Origin: Geosiphon pyriformis
Lineage: Eukaryota > Glomeromycota > Glomeromycetes > Archaeosporales > Geosiphonaceae
DNA length: 64,000 nt
Assembly (NCBI GenBank): GCA_016748015.1
Contig: JAAOMT010000226.1
Span: 540,604-604,603 of the forward strand
Direction of reading: 5' to 3'
Both the position numbers and the translations under genes were made by a program. The notes beneath the pieces were generated by a model that saw only the letters and a program-made list of their open reading frames with translations, was not told where the DNA came from and made no database searches. This document shows, piece by piece, positions 46,491 to 59,531 of this stretch (positions are counted from its first letter, which is position 1; each line of letters starts with the position of its first letter).

Positions 46491-48546
46491 ATGTCACTTA
46501 AACAACGAACAACTGGAGGCGGGACAGCAACAACCGATGAGGGCGTTAAAACTTCCGAAGGAGAAGCATATGCTCAGACGGGGCAAACCTGGGGTCGCGA
46601 AAGAGGTAAAATTTCTTAAGAAAGTAGTAGGAAATAGAAAGATAAAATATCTGGGCAAAAGGGCTATAGGATAATTTTTCAATTATAGAAAATTTAATCA
46701 TAAATTGATCGATGATTGCAAACTAAATTGGTTTCCACTTGAATTGTTCAACTCCAGATGTCAGCCCATTGACCGTATTCCTTTCCTCTATAATTTTCTA
46801 CGGTACCCCGGTAGTAACCCTATACTTTTGGATGTCATGCACACATTATCAATGCTCATTATACGCGCCAATAAAATACTTGCATGACAACAACTACACT
46901 GCCTCAGCATTCAGGACAGGCCTATGGGAGAAAATGCCTGAACTTACTCATGAAGGATTACTGATTTATTTCGGATGGATTTTTTATAATGCTGTATTGT
47001 ATGCTATTTTGCCCGCTAAGATCGGGTATGGACAACGTACACCGGCTGGTCATGTTTTGCCTTATAAAGTTAAGAAATTTTTTTTGCTCTGGTCAATGCC
47101 ATCATCATAATATATATATTTTCAACTATACGTTATTAATAAAATTTTCATGATTTTAGGTTAATGGGCTTTTGGCGTGGTTCATCACACATATAATATT
47201 CCTTTTGGGGGCATTTTATTTTGGCTGGTCAAAAGCTTCAATAATTCATGATCAATGGGGCCCTTTGCTTGTAGCCGCCAACCTGTACGGATATTTCCTT
47301 ACATTCTTTGTATTTTTGAAAGCCTACACGTTCCCGTCTCATCCTGATGATCGTAAGTTCTCAGGGAGTATGCTCTACGATCTAATGATGGGGATAGAAT
47401 TAAACCCGCGACTGGGCAAGCTATGGGATTTCAAATTATTTCATAATGGTCGTCCTGGAATAATTGCCTGGACTTTGATAAATTTGTCGTTTGCTGCTGC
47501 GCAGTATAACAAGATTGGTATATTTAAAAGATCGCAAGCAAATTTGCTGAACTTTCTCAATAACAAATTTGATTTTGGAAAATTCTTGAATAGGGTACGT
47601 GACGAACTCTATGATTTTGTTGAATATTCTACACGCGACTTATGTCTTGGATTTCTTTTTTAACGAGGATTGGTATCTTCGAACCATTGGTAAATAAATT
47701 TGAAAGGGTTATTGATTATATAGGTCATCTAATCTCTTTTGAATTATACAGATATTGCACATGATCACTTTGGATATTATTTAGCATGGGGAGATACTGT
47801 ATGGTTACCATATATGGTAAGATTTTCGAATTTTTATGTTCAATGTATGCCATTATACAAGAAACTATTTCTCAAAAAATTTATATTCCTCCCTCCTAGT
47901 ATACTTTACAATCACACTATCTTGTGCGAAATCCTGTAGATTTATCCATTCCTTACTTTCTTCTCGTGTCTACGATAGGCTCATTTGGCTACTTTATTTT
48001 CCGAGGGACAAACAGTCAAAAAGATCAAGTGCGTCAAAAGGATGGTAATTGTGAAATCTGGGGTAAACCCGCAAAATATATTCGGACACAATTCATTACC
48101 AGTGATGGCAAGAAATACTCGACTATTCTGATAACTAGCGGGTATTGGGGTACGTTTCTTAGTATCTTTAATCTTACCCTCGAAACACTATTTTTGCACC
48201 TTGAAGTTTTTTAAACATACCAATGTTTTGATTACCTAAGGTTTATCACGTCACTTTAACTACGTCGGTGACTTGCTTATCTCTTTGGCAATGTGTTTGT
48301 GTTGTGGTTTCCAACATTTGTTACCATATTTCTATATTATCTACATGATCATCTTATTGACCCATCGTATTTATCGCGATGATGCTCGATGCCGTGGTAA
48401 ATATGGTAAATATTGGGAAGAATACTGTCGCGCTGTTCCGTATAAATTAATACCGGTGAGTGAAAATATGGTTTGGGAGATCCTTTCGTTCACAAATATA
48501 TTTTTAATGCGAGCTTTATGTTTTTATTTGGTAGTATGTCTGGTAA
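46491..48546 (+). CDS. DHCR7: 7-dehydrocholesterol reductase-like sterol delta-7 reductase
   Basis: Eight exons: 46491-46605, 46758-47068, 47160-47517, 47594-47689, 47752-47816, 47900-48149, 48241-48455, 48535-48546; 473 residues, the usual DHCR7 size. It is a multi-span ER membrane enzyme that reduces the C7-C8 double bond of sterols with NADPH. Diagnostic blocks are the FNGRPGI-type segment ([19 protein letters not shown]), D-F-F-x-N-E-x-W-Y-L, the H-D-H-F-G-x-Y-L-x-W-G-D block, RHFNYVGDL, and [10 protein letters not shown]-x-I-L-L-T-H-R near the C-terminus. These follow animal and plant DHCR7 more closely than ERG4 or ERG24. The last exon encodes Tyr-Val-Trp-stop. It converges with ARMT1. 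Confidence 0.9.
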
Positions 48547-48669
48547 CTAATTACCAGATAAAACTTGAATGAATTAGGGTTAAATATTAAAGGTTTAAGA
48601 GTACCCTTCATCATTTTGAAGTTATATCACAATTGAATATTAAATTACCCCATTAATCAATATCAAAAC

Positions 48670-50229
48670 CTATTTTTCACCTGGGCTATACTGGACCACA
48701 GCAAATTTTCCAGAAACTAACCAATCATCCTCTTTAGCTTTCATTTTCTCTTCCATTCCCTCAGCTAATCCAACAATAACATCTGCCTTACATGTACGCA
48801 AAGCTGCGATTGGAGGTACGACTCTCTGGCTATTCAAAGGCCCAATTGCTTCCGTAAAAGGCGTCGTGAATTCCCATTTACAATCGTAAACTAATTTACG
48901 ATAATTCAAATCTCCCTTGAAAAATATCAATGACGATTTACATAAATCTGTGAATAATTCACGCCCTTTTTCATGCAAATGCCAATATGCATAGGGGGAA
49001 ACCCAAAAATAATCGAATTTTAGGTGCCATTGATGGTTTTTCATGTATTCATTCCATCGTGATGATAGTTTTTCAATATTTGGTTCTTCAACGATTTTAT
49101 TTGAATTGAAGAAGTTGGGTTCTGTGATTGAGCTGAGAAGGGAATGGAAATCTTTAGGTGTGGCATCTGAGACAAACCATGGGATTGGTTTGGCGTGAAA
49201 GTAAACTTCAGATGCGTAACCAGCTTGGATCAACCATTCAGCCAAAATCATGTCGCCGAATAATTCGAACCCTAAATGACCCACCCCATGATATCAATTT
49301 GAAATAAACTTATTCCAATGAAGTAAACACATATAAATTCTTACCTGCGTTATCCAATACAATATCGATCCTGGCTCCCTTCAATCCTTTGAGCTTTTCC
49401 CAAATCTTATCTATTTCATTAACCAAAATATTTTTCTCTGCCTCTTTCAACGCTCCTTTGCCGGTGGTCTGCAACTTCTTCACAGCTTCACTAGTCAAAT
49501 CCGTCAATAAAGATAAATCTGTAGAGTTCCCCCACAAGGACACTTGACATAATTCGGAAAAAACAAAGCGTCGCCTTTCTTCCTCATCTTGCTTGTTTAA
49601 ATCTTCACTTTTGTTCGATTCGATCTCAATCTCAACTAACTCGTTAATTCGAATTGCGAGCTCATTAACTGCAGTATAGGATTTTCGAAATGTGTCTTCC
49701 TTTTCTCGCTTGAATGGATCATATTCACGCCAATGGGTTGTCCTTGCAAAAGCAGAATTAAGACGTCGGTAAAGATAGCATTCGGTGAATAGCCATGGAG
49801 CGCTAAACCATGTTTTCTCGGCAAAATATTTTTGATAAACGTCTTCCCAAGTATCAAAATCGGATAATTGGTCAGGAATTAGAGGTCTAAAACAAATAAA
49901 GTCAACTAATTTTCTGCCATCATCACAGCGCTAATATAATAGTCTACTCACACTAAAGGCTTATCGCGTTCAATCGCATACTTCATAGCAGATAGTTCTT
50001 CAATGATTTCTTTGGCTTCTGTCTTTTTCCTTTGCTCGGTTTCATTCGGAGAATCTTCAGATTTAAATATACTTCCCGAGAACCCTGGAATATTATAAGC
50101 GCGATAAACATCGTCGATAGTTTTCGTGATGATTACAGGCCACCTAGAGCGTGTTGTTTTATATGCAAAAGAACTTTTTTCACTTGCTATCAGCGGAGGA
50201 CGAGGTGGATTTATTGGTGATATGATCAT
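48670..50229 (-). CDS. ARMT1: ARMT1-type DUF89 damage-control phosphatase
   Basis: Three exons on the minus strand: 50229-49952, 49886-49345, 49271-48670; 473 residues. Family hallmarks are Asp-Asn-Ala-Gly-Phe-Glu-Leu-Phe, split by the second intron, and KGDLNYRKL (about 48885-48911). These residues bind metal and phosphosubstrate in DUF89 enzymes. Members of this subfamily (human C6orf211/ARMT1, yeast YMR027W) are metal-dependent phosphatases acting on fructose-1-phosphate and related damaged sugar phosphates; a carboxyl methyltransferase activity has also been claimed. Probably cytosolic. It lies 123 bases from the 3' end of the sterol reductase gene and shares a promoter region with the CIA30 gene. 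Confidence 0.9.
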
Positions 50230-50534
50230 ATTGGGCCACAGACATCTGAGAGCGAAAAGGTCATTGGTTATGTGGAATGATTCAATCGATGCAAAACTAA
50301 AATCTTTATTTGTTGCTCAATCGATCTCGTGCATACGATAGTAATGGTTTCAGATCTTTGCGAAACCTATTAAAAATATTTAGCCAAAAAATTTTTGTGA
50401 TCTATTTCATCTTTTCCAAAGGTATCTCCAATTTTTTTATAAATGGACCAAAAAGCTGCCTACTGTTTGAAATTCCTAACTTTAAAAACATTTTTTTATT
50501 CCACAACACAAAATTATTTTATAAACGCGATCAG
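50230..50534. promoter_or_regulatory. Divergent intergenic region between ARMT1 and CIA30 genes
   Basis: About 305 bases separate the two start codons and must hold both promoters. I see no clear conserved motif. Confidence 0.5.
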
Positions 50535-51389
50535 ATGTTAAAGGTAAAATTCGACCTTTTTCCCTGCCCCAACTTCCATTCTCTTCTCTTTATTCACTTT
50601 CTTTTGTTTCTGATATTTTTTGCAACCAATGTATCCACCACCGTTACCTCCTTGAATTCTTTCCATCTAAAACATTCTTATCGCGCGTCTAAAACTTGCA
50701 AAGTAAAGCCTTTGTACCTATTTGGAGGGAAAGCTGGCTGGACAGACGAAGATTTTAATGCAGTTGATGATAGAGTGCGTGGTGGTAACTCGACCAGTTT
50801 TTTACAAGTGACAGAAAATAATACCGCCAGATTTTATGGCTTCTTAGATACCACAACTTTAGGCGGGGCAGGTACTGTAGTTTGATAAAATTTGTTATTG
50901 AAACGACTCTAAACTAATTATTCCATCATAGGCTTTGCCTCACAGCGCACAACTTTCACATCACATACTTGGGACTTATGTTTATATACTGGACTTACAA
51001 TTACGACTCGAAAATCTGATGGGAAAACTTATGCATTAAATCTTTACACCTCCGATCGTACTACTCGCCCAGACGGGCGTCTAGAATCAGGCGTAGAATA
51101 CAAATACCTCTTCACTGCTCCAGCCGATGATGAGGAACATACTTTCTACGCTAAGTGGGACGAATTCATTCCGTACTATCGTGGAAGACCTGATCAAAAG
51201 GGTAAAAAAATAAACCCAGGGAATATCAAAGCATTCAGCTTGATGTTGGCGAGTTTGTTTGGAAAGCAAAAAGGTGATTTCTCCATAGAATTTGTTAGTA
51301 TTGTTGCCATTAGAAAAGGCAGTGGCCGTAAAATTGGAAGAGAGTGTTGTGGTGGGAAAGGTACTGAGAAATGGTGTGTCATTTTGTAA
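50535..51389 (+). CDS. CIA30-domain protein with N-terminal signal sequence
   Basis: Two exons, 50535-50871 and 50932-51389; 265 residues. The start at 50535 precedes a strongly hydrophobic segment (residues ~15-30, F-L-L-F-L-I-F-F-A) that looks like a signal peptide or anchor. The rest reads as a CIA30 domain: LFGGKAGW, D-D-R-V-R-G-G-N-S, F-x-G-x-L-D-T-T-T-L-G-G-A-G-F-A-S-Q-R and a galactose-binding-like beta fold ending near residue 265. Family members include the complex I assembly factor NDUFAF1, but the signal-like start points to the secretory route. The in-frame reading extends upstream to 50310, so a longer start is possible. Confidence 0.82.
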
Positions 51390-54300
51390 ATATTAATATT
51401 TTGAGCAAAAGCATTGGCCTATATTTTACGAGTTTATTCAGATAATGTTAATGTTTTGATACTTATAGTTACTATTTTTTTATCTCTTAAATATAAATAT
51501 TTTATAACTTTGATGTAAAACATAAATGCAAATTTCTTTGAAAATTTTCTAATGTTATAATTTTAAGCATCAAATAACAAGATTCCCATATTGGGACAAA
51601 ACGGAATATAGTTTTTTATTTCTCTCTTTATCGACCATCCAAATAGCCAATATGAGCTGATTAAATCAAGCCTTGATCACGTTTTTTTGGGTTTTCCTAG
51701 AGAATTCTACTTTTAAATGCTCTGTTTCCGAACGAGCTACTTTGTTGTAAAATATTTTTTGGTGCGATTGCTGAATCAGGTAGCATGCTCTAAAATATAT
51801 CTATGAACATTAACGGATTCTTTATGATTGACGATTCTACCAAAAATATTCAATGGTGTCAAACACCATAAATGTGTAGTGAATCGCATAACCAAAAAAG
51901 ACAGGGCATCTAGCCCACTAACAAACAAGTAAAGTTTGAAGATATAAATATTATCCTTGTGAATCTTTTTTCCTATCTACAGTAGTGCGTGATTAATAAT
52001 AAGAAACTGACCTCCATGTTAATGCTTTGGGCTGACATTTTAAGTTGTCATAACTAAACTTGTCAATATGACTTGTTTTTTTCATAAAAGTAGGATTTAA
52101 AACCAAAAATAGTATGAAATTATCCTTAATTCTTATTATTAAAATTTATTTTATATTTTCATTTTTTAAATATTTAATTCAGCCAAATTATTATTTAATG
52201 CATATATTAAAATAACTTGAATAAAATATAAAATTACAAATAAATATTACATAATTTGTAATTAATTGTATTATATAATTTAAATTATAATTATTTTAAT
52301 AATTAAACATTACATTAATCCCAATTTATTAAAATATTATTTTTAATTCAATTATAATTAACAATTTTAAAATTTTATTTTTGAACTTGAAAAAATTGTG
52401 AATATTTTATATTTACAATTAATTTTAATAATTAGCAAAAAAACAAATTATTTTATTAAATTATTAAAAAAAGTTAGTCTTGACTGGTCCGAGTGGTTGG
52501 TCACATGTAACAAACGCGTAAATCGTAAAAAAATAAACCATGATCTTATTACAATCAAAATAGTTACCAATTTTTACAATAATAAAAAAATATTTGTAAA
52601 AAAAGCTACACAGACATAATATGTATTTATGTATGATATTAATAACAAATTAAGTTTAAACTATTAATAAAACAAATATAAAAAAAATTATTTTTATTTT
52701 TTGATAATTACAACCAAAACAAAAAGTAATAAAAAAGCAATTTTTTTTAATACTTTAAAAGTTTTTTAAAAGTAGAAATAATTAGACAGCATTTTTTAAA
52801 AAATTTTTCTTAAATGTTAAAAACATAAAACAGTTTTGGTCATTAAAAAAACACTATTTTTAACTTTAAATAAGAATTTTTTTATTTAAAGTTTTTTTCA
52901 AGTAAGTAATTAAAATCAATTTTAGTCATATAAAAACTAAAATTGTTTTTGTTTTTTAATTAATAATATTTAAAAAACAATTATTAATTTTTAAAGTAAA
53001 TAATTTCTGTTTTAATAATTAATGTTTTTATTAATATTAAATTGGTTTTTATTAATACTGTTTTTTAGTTTATATATAGTTTAATACAAAATTAGTGTTT
53101 AAAGACAATATAAAACTATTTTTATAAAATTTGTTTTTTAGGTTTTTTTAAATACTGTTTTTTATATTAAATTTGTTGGCTTTGTTTTTTTTTTACTTTT
53201 AAAATTGTTAAGTCTTTGTTAATTTTTAAATTTATGTTTTTTTTTATTGTTATTATTGCTTTGTAAAATATATATAAAAAATTTTTTATTGTTAATATTA
53301 AAATATTTTTTAATATTTTTGAAATTTACTAATATTTGACAATAAATTATTATTTATTTCAAGTTTTTTAATACAATTATGATTGTTTTTATTTGTTGAT
53401 AATTAAAAACAATATTAAAATTTTTATTATTATTAATAAGAAAAAAGTTATTGTTTTTTATAATATATTTAAAATTAAATTAGTTAATTTTTTTGGTTAT
53501 ATTGTTTTTGATATTAATAAGTTGATTTTTTAAGTTTGTAATTATATTTGTTTTATTTTTTATTTTTTTTATTTTGTTTAATTGTTAAAATATTTAATTA
53601 TTAAAACTGATATTTTAAAAAAATATTGTATTTAATAAAAAAGTTTTAAATATTAGATTATTTTAGGTTTTTATTTAAGTTTGTGATTAATTTTAAAGTT
53701 TTTGAATTTTATTTTATTAATATTAAATATTATATTAAATTTTTGTTTTATTGGTTTTTTTTGTTGTTGTTTTTTTAGTTATTATTGTTTTTAATTTTGT
53801 AGTTAGTCTTAGAATAAGTTTTTTAAAATTTAAACTAATTAAATTGGTTTTAATATTTTAGTTTTTTTAATAATAAAATTAGTTAATGTTTTTTTTGTTT
53901 TATATATTAAGTTAAAAAAAATGTGTTATGTTTTTTAAAATAAGATTATTATTTTAAAAAAGTTATTAATAAATTAAATTAAAAAATTGTTAAATTAAAA
54001 ATAAAATATATATTAAAAATAATAATATAAATATTATATATGGTTTAAAATAATATTGTTAATAAATATATATTTGCTTAAATAATAGCATTTTAAAAAT
54101 ATTAAATGCTTAATATTAAATTAAATACAAATAAAACTATTATATAATTAAATAATATAATTATAAATAATATTATATTAGTTGTTTATATACACTAAAT
54201 ATTTTGTTTTAAAATATTTTTTTTTTAAATTTAATATAATATAATTTTAATTAATTTTATGTTTAATTATATGTAAAAAATACATAAATTTAATTTAATT

Positions 54301-55254
54301 TAAGACTTTATATAATTATATTATATTAGATAATAATTAAACTTAATATGTTAAATAATAATAAAAATATTACAAAATTATTCAAAAAAACACTATTATT
54401 AATGTTACTTTTTTACTTTTTTGCTTAATTTATTTACAAAAATTTTTTTGAAGTCAGTATTAGTTTTTTTGCAGTTTTATTATTAAACATATTTATATTA
54501 AAATTACAAATTTTAGACAAAAAAATTTGTGAATAAATAATACATATATATATAAACAGCAAAAAATAAAAACTCTTTTAAAAACTTTGTTTTTTTTTGT
54601 GATTTTAAAATTAATAAAAAAAAAGAGTTTTTATGATTATTTGTAACTGTTTAATTAATAAAATAAAATTGGTATTAATTATTCTTAAATTTATAAATAA
54701 ATATTTAATAAACATTGTAATATATTACCAAAATATAATTATAATTAATTAAAACTAATTACAATTTGACAAATATTTCATAATATTAAATTTTAAAAAC
54801 TAGCTTTAAATATAATTATTTATATAATACTTATAATAAATAATTATTACATTAATTGAAATTATGTGAAAATCAAGTATTATATTAATTGCAATTCTTT
54901 ATAATTTATTAATCAGCTATTTTTATATTATTTTTATGTTTTTAATTATTTTGCAAATCAAAAATAATTTAGTTTGGAATTGAATTTTTGCATTATTTAA
55001 GCTTAGTTATATTTCCCACAAATTGCATCTCGCCAGATTTTGTTTGGAAAGTCCTAAGCCTCTTTGGTTTCATGAATGTATTATTAGAATAGCAATATCC
55101 GAGCTGAAAGTGACAAATAAACAAAAGTCGGTTGTGACTTTTGCGGTAATTATAATAGAGGTTTTCAACTTTTCAACAGGTAAGCTTATTCATTCACTTT
55201 TGGATTTTGAAATTTTTACTCATAAAAATGCTACTTTCTTAGACGAAGCCCGAC
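51390..55254. other. Intergenic A+T desert
   Basis: 51390-52100 is moderately A+T-rich and has a small hairpin (ATGGTGT-CAA-ACACCAT near 51853). 52100-54990 is extreme A+T, with only a LINE-tail copy at 52484. 54990-55254 is the promoter side of the YIPF6 gene. I see no coding sequence. Confidence 0.65.
52484..52530 (+). repeat. Degenerate LINE 3'-tail copy
   Basis: GACTGGTCCGAGTGGTTGGT, then CACATGTAACAAACGCG, matches the start of the L1 tail. It shows a GGTCCGAGTGGTT stretch that resembles a tRNA A box, which may be chance. Its GGACCTCAC end is lost. Confidence 0.6.
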
Positions 55255-56591
55255 ATGAACTCGCAGAGTACCCCTCTAGCCCACCAGACAGACACATACA
55301 TTAATCCTTTTGAAATTGGCAATGACCACGATAATCCCCATGCTACAACTTCTTCAACAGCCGTTGGTCTTTCAGACCCTTTTGCTGATCCACTAAATTC
55401 GAATTTAATCGCCTCACTAGACCCAGACTTTGTCGATTTAGCGTCTCCGATAGCTACCTCTCATTCCGCCATCCATATAGGTATTGAAAATACAACCTCA
55501 CTACAAAGCTCCTTAAATCCCCAAAACATGAGTTCGGACATTCCAAAATCGGCTGATACATCACCTATAAATATGGAAACTACTTCTCATGCCCCTTTAG
55601 TGAGTGGAAGTATTGGACAAAGTGGAAGTGGAAGTGGAGGTGGAATTTCTAGTGGCGGGCGAGGATCGTTCGTCAACAATACTTTGGATGAACCTGTTTC
55701 TGAAACTATTGTAAGTGATGAATCAAAGGTTTTTCTATATGTATATGTTCATTATTGTTGAAAATTTTTAATTGTAAATTGTTATTAGCTTCGGGACTTG
55801 AGGAATGTTGCAATAAAGTTACAACAAGTTCTTCATCCCAAGGCAAGAAGAGATGTGCTTAAGGATTGTATGTATCTTATATGACTGAGATTTATTTTGA
55901 AATTTACTAAAATCAAAAGATATTTCCACTCGTAGGGGATCTTTGGGGACCCTTAATTTTATGTTTGTCACTAGCAATGTAAGCAAAATTTAAAAAATTT
56001 ATGCTTTTGTGTCAAATAGTCTTTCTAACAAAATGAGATAAAATATAGTATGTTAACTATTAAAGCCCAATCAGACCAAGAAATCTTGGTTTTTACATGG
56101 GTGTTCGTGATTGTATGGTGTGGTGCAGCGATCGTGACTGTAAATGCTAAATTGCTGGGAGGGAACGTGTAAGTTAAGAAATTTGTATTCCCAATCGAAT
56201 TTTGAATTAAATCTAATGTTGTGTTTCTTCATTTTTTACGTTTTATACCCAATTACCAAAAGATCATTCTTTCAAAGCGTTTGTGTTCTTGGGTATTGTA
56301 TCTTCCCTTTGGTAATAGCCGCATTGATAACATTGTTTGCAGAAAGATTTTTTATCAGGTTGCCCTTGGTGATTGTAGCGTTTAGTTGGGCCTCCTACGG
56401 TATGTTTAAGATATCTTTCAATGTTGGATATCTCATAAAACTTGCAAGATCGTCTAACAAATCTTTAATATCCATTAGCTTCCGTCAATTTTCTTTCCTC
56501 ATCACATCTTGCTAATAGACGTGCACTTGCGGTCTATCCTCTATTTCTGTTCTATTTCATCATTGCCTGGTTGGTTTTAATCAAAATATAA
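55255..56591 (+). CDS. YIPF6: YIPF6-like Yip1-domain Golgi membrane protein
   Basis: Six exons: 55255-55710, 55789-55867, 55936-55978, 56049-56168, 56263-56399, 56479-56591; 315 residues. The first ~150 residues are hydrophilic, Ser/Thr-rich and with a Gly-Ser run; the YIPF6 hallmark LDEPV-x-E-T-I closes exon 1. Then come LRDLR, DLWGPLILCL, K-L-L-G-G-N-V-S-F-F-Q-S-V-C-V-L-G-Y-C-I-F-P-L and NRRALAVYP-L-F-L-F-Y, with about five membrane spans. Yip1-family proteins act in ER-Golgi vesicle traffic with Rab GTPases. The N-terminal tail is longer than in animal YIPF6. Confidence 0.92.
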
Positions 56592-58787
56592 ATTTCGACA
56601 TGCGCTCTTTTCACGAATACAGCCAATCATCCGCATAGGACTAAGTCTAGCCTATCCAATGAAGGGCTTATTTGTAACTTTTCTCCTAGATGGTATGAGG
56701 ACCTGTCCTTAAGTAGAGTTCATGGACAAGATATTCCTTTTGTTTCGAGCAGCATCTACATGACGATTCCAGTGAGTTTATGAAAACAAAGTAAAATAAA
56801 AAATTAGAAACTCCCAAAAGTTTTTCAATGAAAACACGTTACCAGACATGTCCTTATATATTTCGATTGACCAAAATAGCTGACGTCCTTCAAGACCCTC
56901 CAATAGCTACTTCCCTGGTCACGACGGATAACCGCTAGAATAACTGAAAAATTGCTCATCCCTGAATTCCAACGTCTTGTGCCATGAAATAAAATTTTGA
57001 ATATGGAAGTTTTTATATATTAAAAAATAAGTTAGTATTAATAATAAACTTTACAATGATATTTTATATCATTCCAAAAACTGGTTCAAACCCTGATTCT
57101 TTAAGATGGTTTATTAAAACAATGAAATCATGAGTTTTTGCATCTGCTGATCAAATCTATTCAAAATCGCGAAAATAAATACTTCTGAGCTAACTTCTCA
57201 AAATACTACCAAGAAAGGTTACCTCTTCGCCCGTGTACCTGCAAAGATCTCGAGCGACAAAAGCAACTCCTCCTTGATTTTAAACACAGGAACTCCCCAG
57301 GGATATCGGGTTATGTATCAATTTCAAACAACCGGACTTAGCCCATTGGAACGGAAATTACGGTCACCAAATGTGATAAACTTTTGATTTACCTTCAACC
57401 TCTTCCAATATATCTCTTTCCTCCATTCTGCAAAACTCGTGGCTCTCTTCGATAATGCGATCTTCATCAACACAGTCTCTGTCTGCTGCAGCAGTGAAGG
57501 AGAGCTGCCTGCCATCGACGAGAGCTCGGAATAGGCGAAAAGTGCAAGGGAAAAAGGACAGCAGCTCGTCGCAAATGTCAAAAGATTGAAGCTACTCTCA
57601 ACTATACACTATTAATCAAAGTGTACCCGAACCATTCTCAAAAGCGGTTCTTGAAGCGGTGAATGGGCTAGATTTTCTTATAAGACCATTGTCTGCTGGT
57701 GTCAACATCGCCGCTTATATAACAAAAATTCCCATATCGGACAATCACAACAGGCTTAAGCTTTAAACAGATATTCGGGCAGGAAAGACGCGAAGACAAG
57801 AAACTCTAAAAAGCTGCTATATGGGGCCAGCGCAATTTCATGGGAACTATTATGTGTCTTGGAATGTTGCCTCGGGGTATGTATGGCAAGTGCCCGCGAA
57901 TATTATTGATGAAGCAATCAGTGAAGTAATTAGGCATGATAGCACTCTCTATCATTCCGATCTCTAAAGGACCAGCGACAAATAATGACAGAATTTTTCG
58001 AAATCCACATGGAACCGTTTATATATCACTCATCTCCATAATCCGTTAATGCTTACTACACATCATTGTAAGCCTCATCTGTGACCATGCTAATGATGTT
58101 GCGCTGACAAATGCTCGAGCGCGCAGGAGACGGAAGAGAAAAAATGATGAGGATAATTTTATGGTCGGAGGTTCTTTTGGAGTCATGACAGGGACGCCTG
58201 TCACAAAAAACGCAATAAAATTAACCCCAAATATTTTTGTAATAATTTGTTCAAAGACAAATTAATAAAAATATTAATTCAACAAAAAAACAAAAAATAT
58301 TATGAAAAAAACAGTATTATATCAGTTTCAAAAAATTCAAGTTATTAAAAATTAAACGTTTTAAAGTTATAAAATATATCAAAGTTTACTAAAGAAAAAT
58401 TAAAAATATCATTTATATCAAATTAGCAAAATTTTAAAAATTTTGATATTAATCTCCTTACTAAAAACATTAGAGACGAATTTTGAAAGCATGAATACAA
58501 TAAAGTAATCACTGTAGAAAGTCTTAATGGTCTATACTTTGCAAACCAAGAAAAACCAAGAAGTATTTAGAAAGTAAAAAAACTAATATAATAAAGAAGA
58601 AAGAGAAGTAGCAAGGTTTAGAGAAAATTTCAGAACGAATACCCTTTCCTTTTAATTAATTTATGCTAGCTTGGCCGCGATCGGAATTACGATTGGCTTT
58701 AAGGTGGTTTCTCTAAACGAACTTAAAATGAAAAAACACTATGTGCGACATAATACGCTAACTTTGTCAGTATGCCCCATATATATA
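56592..58787. other. Unassigned region with gene-like composition
   Basis: 56600-58200 has clearly higher GC than the deserts and several short open stretches on both strands (for example 57324-57581 minus, and 57625-57765 plus). I could not join them into a gene or recognise a domain. It may be a decayed gene or a multi-exon gene I cannot resolve. 58200-58450 is A+T-rich and 58450-58787 has nothing recognised. Confidence 0.45.
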
Positions 58788-59531
58788 CTAAAATTCTTTT
58801 TTAATTTCGTGCAAGCTCCCACCACCAGTATGATAATCATATTCTGCAATCATCCATACCAAAGAGATAGCTTTAAAAAAAGTAACACTGTCAACTGAGT
58901 CAATTAAAAAGAAGCCCTGAAAATTCAATTAATGTGAGACTTACAAGCAACAAAAAGAGGTGCCGATAAGCCTGGGCCAAACTTTGAAGTTTTGTAAAAT
59001 TGCCACTCGGAGGTAAAGTGTAATAAAGCAATTAAATAGGTCCATATAGCTATTTGATAAACGCTAATTGATTTTCAGTCGAAAAATATGAAGAAATGAA
59101 AGAAAATTAGAATAAAATTGATCGGGTTTTTAGAACGCGTAAACAGATGAAAAACATACGCTTTATTAGTAATGTTATAAGCGGTATAAAGCCGTACCAC
59201 AGCGGTGGTAAAGGTCCATGTGGCAAAAGTACGCGACGAGACACCCGTTACTAAGAAAATGCCCAGTCATAGATAGATAACGATTTTTAATTGTTGACTC
59301 AAAAATTACTTGTGAAAATCTACAGTTACAAAATGATATGGTTTAACTGAAGGAAATATATCTTCGTTAAAACTTGCTTTCTTCTGGTCGTCTGTTATAG
59401 ACGCGTTTAGTTAATTCTAACGTGAAAAGATTTTGCACAGAGTTAGCCGCAGAAATCAAGGCGATAAATCCGATCCATTTTGCAAGGGCGCCTTCCGGGA
59501 GAAATTGGAATGAGGGTAAAAGATGAGACAT
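58788..59531 (-). CDS. ERG28: ERG28-like sterol C4-demethylation scaffold
   Basis: Four exons on the minus strand: 59531-59378, 59250-59160, 59063-58945, 58870-58788; 148 residues, the usual ERG28 size. Readable features: LPEGALAKW near the start, V-Q-N-L-F-T in the first span, RTFATWT-F-T-T-A-V-V-R-L-Y-T-A-Y-N in exon 2, and IWTYLIALLHFTSEW in exon 3, the family signature. About four membrane spans. ERG28 sits in the ER and holds together the C4-demethylase enzymes (ERG25, ERG26, ERG27). Intron 1 has a GC donor (GCAAGT) with a normal AG acceptor; the other donors are GTATGT and GTAAGT. Confidence 0.88.

Noticed and set aside
52398-52619. Small gene in the A+T desert
   Set aside because: The reading runs over a degenerate LINE tail and has A+T-driven composition only.
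57060-57130. tRNA gene (GGTTCAAACCC looks like a B box)
   Set aside because: No A box at the right distance and no cloverleaf can be drawn.
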